Of a DNA stretch of 64,000 nt, positions 58,797 to 64,000 are shown in pieces. The notes below the pieces were generated by a model. That model saw only the letters and a list, made by a program, of their open reading frames with translations, ran no database searches and had not been told where the DNA came from. The position numbers and the translations under genes are program-made. The stretch is from Beroe forskalii (taxonomy: Eukaryota > Ctenophora > Nuda > Beroida > Beroidae). The stretch spans positions 62,001 through 126,000 of the forward strand of contig WFMF01000238.1 of assembly GCA_011033025.1 (NCBI GenBank). The letters run 5' to 3'. Every line of letters starts with the position of its first letter. The stretch's first letter is position 1.

Positions 58797-58887
58797 TGCG
58801 CGAAAAAAGACCGTTCAACGTCATCAACTTACTGCAAAACGCTATGATAATGACGTCATTTTTACCGCCTATTCCTCCCGAGCGCAT
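58797..58887 (+). mobile_element. TGACGTCA-family miniature element, full-length with exact octamer
   Basis: TGCGCGAAAAAAGACCG and ACCGCCTATTCCTCCCGAGC ends, with TTCAACGTCATCAACTTACT and GCTATGATAATGACGTCATT inside. Exact octamer at 58851-58858. This is the best template for the family. Confidence 0.85.
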
Positions 58888-60388
58888 AGTAGCCTCTGAA
58901 GCGTACTTTATTTTGTGATATTTCTGTGGCATCTGTGTGACATTTGTGACATTTGTGAGATTTTTTCTTTTTTAATATTCAGCAGAGTTTGATCCTCATT
59001 TTTCTTTGATTGCAAATTTTTGACAGAGTTATTACACTAATTGGCATGTCATTTTCAACATAATTAATTGATACACTTTTTGGCAGTTCTGTCTTCCTTC
59101 ATGCTGTCTGTTGATGGCATTCCGTTTCCGTTTCCCGTCCGTTCCGTTTTAATTTCATATGCAACTAGCTTTCCCTGACTTCACCAAATTTGACACATTC
59201 TGCACATAAAATAACAGCAAGTTTAAAATTATATTATGTTGAAAATATTCTTATTTAGTTAGTTCATATATAGTTATTTTCTCGTGTCAAGATTGTGTCT
59301 ACATAAATTTCGTAGTATTGACTTACATTGAAATTCGCTAAGCCAATCAAAATCTCCATTTTTCGCAAGCACCAAGAAATTAAGAAATTTAAAACTAGAT
59401 GGACCGGACAGAAATTTAACTCTACGGACAGTTAGCGTGGTTAACTCTGGTTACAACATCACCTTGATTTTATATTCAGCACGTCCGAGCCAATAATTTT
59501 TCAACTTCGGCAAAAAATGTTCGTGATCGTCCTTCGTACTAATTTTATATTTTTAATCATTGAAAGGCTTCCTTGAACCTCGCTTTTATAAAACTGGATG
59601 CGCTTAAAATTCGTGACCAGATCAGCAAATGCGCAGTTTGGCACCACTAGTTCACTATTTTTAATCTCCACTTTTCATCGACAATTTTGTGCACAAATTT
59701 GTGAAATTTCTTTTTCAAATATTTTTACAAATTTTGACTTCGCACACATGTTCACAGTTAATTTTTCTCCCCTTGTAATTTCATACTAAGTAAAAAGCCG
59801 ATTGCGTGATTATTAATAAACTAATATATCTAGACTTGATAAGTTTTGCGGTCCAATGAAAAATATAGCTTTATAATTAATATTTTGTCCCTCTCCAATC
59901 GCCGTCTTTTTATTTTCCTTTTATCTATAGGTGCCAGACGCGCAATTATGTAAATTGGAGTGATTTGTGGTTCAAAAACAAACGGCTTTTTAAATTGTCC
60001 TAAACTTCTATATCAGTTTTTTGCATTGTTTTAATAACCTTTTATTTTCTTCGTGATTTTTCTGTTAATCTCTTCTGAATCTCATAATCGATTCCATTTT
60101 TTCTTAATTATTGCAGCATACTATCAACTAAATTGTGTATTGGGTGCCTCATTTTGAAGACAATAGAAACATATACGTAGTATGTTTAATTGTTTAAGCG
60201 TAAATTGTAAAGAAACTTGAAATTCCCAAATTTAAACAGCGTTTGAAACAACAATTAAAATTCCCCATTATATTCAGAAGTACCATATCAAAAGTCCAAG
60301 TCTCGATGTCACCGCGTATGACCCAGTGGGTACCTTCTCCCAAGCACCCTCCTGCAACTGAGAACATCCAGTGAAAAGACCTTTAATA

Positions 60389-61674
60389 ATGGGAACAGGA
60401 GCTAAAATGGGAGGAGGAGGAAGAAGTATGGGTGGAAAAATGGGCGGTGGCAAGATGGGCGGAGGGAAGATGGGGAGCGCTGGAGCTAAGATGGGGAGTG
60501 GAGGATCGAAGATGGGGGCTGGATCCAAGATGGGCGCTGGATCGAAAACCACAGGAGTTGGATCGAAGATGACAGCTGGATCGAAGATGACAGCTGGATC
60601 GAAGATGACAGCTGGATCAAACCCTCGCAGCAGTGTTACCACAGCTGGAGTAGCAGGTAGAATTGGAGCTACCGGCCCAGGAAGAGTCAGCACAGGATCA
60701 ATATCAGGGGGCAGCTCGGCGAGTAAACCTGGAGTAGGGGCTATTGGAGGGCGGGTTAGTCATGGGTCAGCTAGTCATGGGTCAGCTAATATCGGTGGGC
60801 TGATGGGTGGTAAAATGGGGGTCAGTAGACCTGGCGCTTCCACTGTGGTCAAAGAAATTCATGGAGGAGGCGGGGGAATGAATAATGCTAACGCTGAAGG
60901 AAAGAAGAAGAAGATTAAGATCGGTAAAGCTCCTGATAGGCCTGGAAATGCAGGTAAAGATGAGAAGAAGAGTAACGGTGTACTGCCTCAGCATCAGAAA
61001 CCAACACATAATGGAGGTATGTCAGATCATCATGATATGGGTTATACGGGGTCAGGACCGGGGTATAGCAGCGCTGCTGACAAGATCAAACAAGCTGTTC
61101 CAGTGGTGTTGGTGAATGGACAGAAACCAGGGATGCATGTTGGGGGAGCGAAAGTTCCGGGTGGGAAACCTAATGGTGTGATAGGGAACACCAAACAAGG
61201 TCAACCTGCAAAACCTGCCGCCAAAAGTGCGGTAACATCTTCTGGGAATTCGGGTGCTGGGAATTCGCAGCCAGCTCAGCCAAGTCACTCTCCAAAACCC
61301 GCAGCCAAAGTTCCTCAAGGAAAAACTCCGCAGCCAGCATTGAACACTAAAGCCCCTCAGCCGGCATCCAACACCAAATCAGGAGCCCCAGCATCAAACG
61401 CAAAATCAGGAGCTCCAGCCAAAACTTCGAATCAGAAATCCCAGAAAAAAGACTCTAAACCGAGTACAACCTCATCATCGTATAAGTACGAGCGAAAAGA
61501 AAAACCGAAGAAATCAGGCATAACGATATACGCCCCATCTGAGATCCATGCTTCGAAAGAAGAAAATAAGAAGGAGAAACCACCACAGGCCCAGAAGAGG
61601 GAATATGAAGAGTTTGAGTTTCCAGAAATCTTTAGCGGGAAGAAGGACGAAGATAAAGACAGGAGAAGATTTTC
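60389..61674 (+). CDS. Gly/Lys/Met-rich low-complexity protein, gene 2 of the cluster (3' incomplete)
   Basis: Not recognised. One exon of 428 complete codons from ATG 60389 to a strong donor GTAAGT at 61675; the next exon was not found. The frame is closed upstream by TGA at 60359, but an acceptor between 60361 and 60370 could add an earlier exon. N-terminal third: MGGGKMGGGK and GSKMTAGSKMTAG repeats. Middle: SSASKPGVGAIGG, also seen as SSSASKPG in gene 1, then KKKKIKIGKAPDRPG and KIKQAVPVVLVNGQKPG. Next is a Pro/Ala/Ser/Lys-rich stretch with NTKSGAPASNAKSGAPA. The C-terminal 60 residues are highly charged (KEENKKEKPPQ, EYEEFEFPEIFSGKKDEDKD). No signal peptide or membrane segment. Composition, layout and shared words suggest a tandem paralogue of gene 1. 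The antisense 139-codon frame is a by-product. Confidence 0.75.
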
Positions 61675-62579
61675 GTAAGTTTTTGAATGGCGTTTTACTT
61701 ACTATTTTGAGATTATCACGTGATGTTTATTCATTTCCTCAAAACAAATGTTTTTCAAAACATCGCAAAACATAATCCACCACATAAATGCTATGAAGTT
61801 GCACGTAAAAGACTGTCAGGCTGTCTTTTCTAAAGAATAATTATAAAGTCGGAACTATGCGGCATGAGTCATCTGATTGAGTCAGACAGCAAAATGCAGC
61901 TGTTTACTATGCCACCCAGTTAAAGGAATACAGGAAATATTTTGCAATAAAAAATTATGACTGAAATTTTTGAGGCCTCAACAATCATTGACACTCGTCC
62001 AACGGTCCCTATCGTCAGTGAAAATATTTTTGCGCCTTGCGTACGAGATTCAGATATGAGCTCATGTTTATACACACAATATATTTGTAACTTTTTAAAA
62101 CCACGTGCAAACGATATGTTTCAAACTTTTAGAAGAAATCGTACGTTTCCAGTAGCATAAACATCGGTGTCACAAGTTGCACTAAACAATCTAGATTAAT
62201 ACGTGCTTGCGAACAAAGTGATTCATCTTAATCAGCAGACGGTGTTAAAACAATTCCAATTGTATTTTCAACTTTGTATTAAAGTTAATTATATACGCCT
62301 CATTTTTTCTAATTCTCTGGTACGTTACGTTGCCAAGCATCTTGTGCTAATTAACTTCTTGAGGAAAGTCTTTCGTGTAAAGAGTTCCTGACTCCTTGCT
62401 CAGTCCCTAAAGATTTCTTTTCAGTTGAAATCTTTAGAGACTTCTTCTGGAAAACATCCAACCTCAGTCGAAATCGAAAGTAAACTTTTAGAACTGTAAT
62501 CCTCAGTCAGCATCCTAAGTGTTTTCTTCTACAAAGTCCATCTTCTGTATAAATTATTCCATCTTTCCACATCTAAACC
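61675..62579. other. between Gly/Lys-rich genes 2 and 3
   Basis: No gene. CTAAAGATTTC (62407-62417) and GAAATCTTTAG (62427-62437) form an 11 bp hairpin with a 9-base loop. TATAAAT at 62548-62554 is only 26 bases before the ATG of the third gene, so if it is a TATA box the leader is nearly absent. Confidence 0.4.
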
Positions 62580-63300
62580 ATGCCTCCTAAGCCAGGAAAG
62601 AGAGGTGGAGGTGGAGCTAAGCGAGCAGGAGGTGGAGCTAAAGCAGGTGGGGAGCTAAGAAGCTGGTGGGGGTGGAGCTAGGAAGGGTGGTGCAGGGAGA
62701 GCTGGTGGAGCAAGGGGGTCTAAACCCAAGAAATCAACACACGCTGGGCGGACCCATTCTGCTGAATACGTCAAGGAATAGACTTGCTACAGGGTCCTCT
62801 ATTGATCTGATCAGACCGGTCAAAGAAAGCACAGACCGCCTCAACTTGAAAATAAGGTCTGAGCAAGTGAGGAACACGGGCCAAGGGTCTCCGAACAGAA
62901 GCCCTAAACAGAGTTCAGATGAACGTGACATGTTGATGGGAAGATTAGAACCAAACCGGGTAAAACGATCACCTTCTTCAGCAGCCACAACGACCTTCAA
63001 GGACACCATGAGAAGTAGTATTACCAACTTATTCCTGTCGAGTAAGGGTAAAAACCCTCTATCTCTCTTCAAGTCATCAGACCCTAATAAGACAAACTTG
63101 AATCAGCTTCCGGGGGCCTTTCCTCAGAAAAGCGATCAGAAAACGAAGGATATTCCGTTTTCTTCTTCTTCTGCTCAGATAGAAAGACTTCGTTCCAGAC
63201 CAAGGAGTTTGCAGTTGTGTAGCTATGATGAGAAGTCACTGCTTTCAACGATAGCTTCAGAGGATAGTGTGGAGGCAAGGGTCAGGCGGGATAGTACCAG
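62580..63300 (+). CDS. Gly/Lys-rich then Ser/Arg-rich protein, gene 3 of the cluster, frame disturbed
   Basis: Not recognised. ATG at 62580 (context AAACCATGC) opens MPPKPGKRGGGGAKRAGGGA, like the starts of the other two cluster genes. Near 62647 the G-rich DNA shifts: this frame stops at 62691-62693 or earlier. The Gly/Ala/Lys-rich reading resumes in a second frame (GGARKGGAGRAGGARGSKPK, to EYVKE and TAG near 62780), and a third frame is open to the donor GTAAGA at 63301. The third frame encodes a plausible Ser/Arg-rich tail: SSIDLIRPVKESTDRL, NLFLSSKGKNPLSLF, SSSSAQIERLRSRPRSLQL. A 35-base GT-AG segment at 62647-62681 would join the first and third frames, but it is shorter than any other intron here. 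Sequence errors in the G-rich tract or a true pseudogene are alternatives. Confidence 0.55.
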
Positions 63301-64000
63301 GTAAGAAGGGAGGAATCTGTTGTCATGAAAAACAAAGTAACCTAGGCTTACAGAATCTAGAATTACAGTAACCTAGCAACGTATATTAGTAACTTAACCA
63401 CCAGTAACCAAACAACTCAAAAAACCTAGCAACTGAAAACCTAAAAACTTTTATTTCACTCAGATTGTAGCCTAGCAACGCAGTTACTATGGCTAAAAAT
63501 ATGTCTCACTGTTACCGTTTGGGTTTCTTTACAATAATTTATATTTGTACAATTGTCATGGCCGTGGCCTACAACTGCTCTACAAAATTTTCGCGAAAAA
63601 CCATTGATTGTATTCAGCGCTGAATAGTCAACATTTTCCAAGCGGCGTATTATCATCACTATATAGTGAGCCATGGCTAGGAAAAATGACTTTCCAAGTG
63701 TTTATTATGCGGACTCAAAAGAAACGCGAAAGCCTTGGAAGTATCGAAACGACTTCAAAGGTTTAGCCAACTGTTATATAAAGCTAACCCGGTTTAAGAT
63801 GCATTATTCTGTCTTCCTGTTTGGCATTGATGTGTGCTGTGCAGCTGGCATCGACAAACTTCCTTGATTTCAGCACAAAATAGATTCTCAATCAACCAGT
63901 TAGTACTCACTTGAGTCACTGCTCTTTGTCCCTTGATTATAGAATGAAACGCAGTTATTAAAATATCCATGATGAGAATCATCAATTCACCATTTCTAAC
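63301..64000. other. downstream of Gly/Lys-rich gene 3, no exon found
   Basis: Starts with the intron donor of gene 3 (GTAAGAAGG). CCTAGCAAC and AGTAACC words recur at 63340-63480. A 64-codon frame at 63673-63867 starts with ATG but has no splice or homology support. Confidence 0.35.

Larger units (their letters stand above)
51347..60388. other. region between Gly/Lys-rich genes 1 and 2
   Basis: Contains a minisatellite, one GCGCGGCT element, two TGACGTCA elements and two candidate exons listed separately. A frame at 53584-53670 (CTSKDGNC, AAYNQLTACMSSELT) looks coding and ends near a GTAAAT, but no good acceptor precedes it. A 22-codon ORF at 60306-60373 ends in TGA just before the second Gly/Lys-rich gene and may be an upstream ORF. 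Nothing else is supported. Confidence 0.4.

Noticed and set aside
60274-60693. Minus-strand 139-codon frame rich in FDPA and LPAP words
   Set aside because: Antisense of the repetitive start of Gly/Lys-rich gene 2.
1-64000. tRNA or rRNA genes
   Set aside because: Scanning for a B-box such as GGTTCGAATCC on both strands and for conserved rRNA cores gave nothing convincing by eye.

Overview
This is a 64 kb piece of AT-rich nuclear DNA from a eukaryote, most likely an invertebrate animal. It has sparse multi-exon genes with GT-AG introns, an animal-type thioredoxin domain, a papain-family protease with an I29 propeptide, and dense small palindromic elements and minisatellites. I cannot name the phylum. 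I see no bacterial or organellar operon structure, rRNA, tRNA or CRISPR array. All gene models are read by eye from open frames, splice sites and codon phase; nothing was aligned to a database.

Layout. 1-7.8 kb: intergenic, with a 930 bp terminal-inverted-repeat element (2815-3744) and a triplicated block (3850-4520). 7.8-10.6 kb, minus strand: a seven-exon gene for a 259-residue thioredoxin-domain protein whose active site reads CGPW. The 5' part of its fifth exon, with its splice acceptor, is repeated five times in tandem, and another intron is filled by a minisatellite. 10.6-17.2 kb: repeats only, including about two dozen 20 bp GC-rich units. 17.26-18.58 kb, plus strand: a two-exon papain-family cysteine protease with an intact catalytic triad, two disulfides lost pairwise and one in-frame TAA. 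18.6-46.7 kb: no convincing gene. This stretch holds two recurrent miniature-element families (one carrying TGACGTCA, one carrying inverted CCAAT boxes), a 716 bp near-perfect palindrome flanked by TTAA, GCGCGGCT-ended elements, and a seven-fold CACGTG cluster next to a TATA-like sequence.

46.7-63.3 kb, plus strand: three consecutive genes or gene fragments for Gly/Lys-rich, low-complexity, probably disordered proteins (46701-51346, 60389-61674, 62580-63300). The first two share KPG and GGKMG wording and an SSASKPG segment, and all three run from a Gly/Lys-rich start to a charged or Ser-rich tail, so they look like tandem paralogues. I could not assign them to a known family.

No pathway links these genes on sequence evidence. 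The strongest items for follow-up are the tandem thioredoxin exon starts (copies differ almost only at synonymous positions), the Gly/Lys-rich cluster, the TGACGTCA-carrying miniature elements and the TTAA-flanked palindrome. Large parts of the window are repeats, and short exons in them could have been missed.
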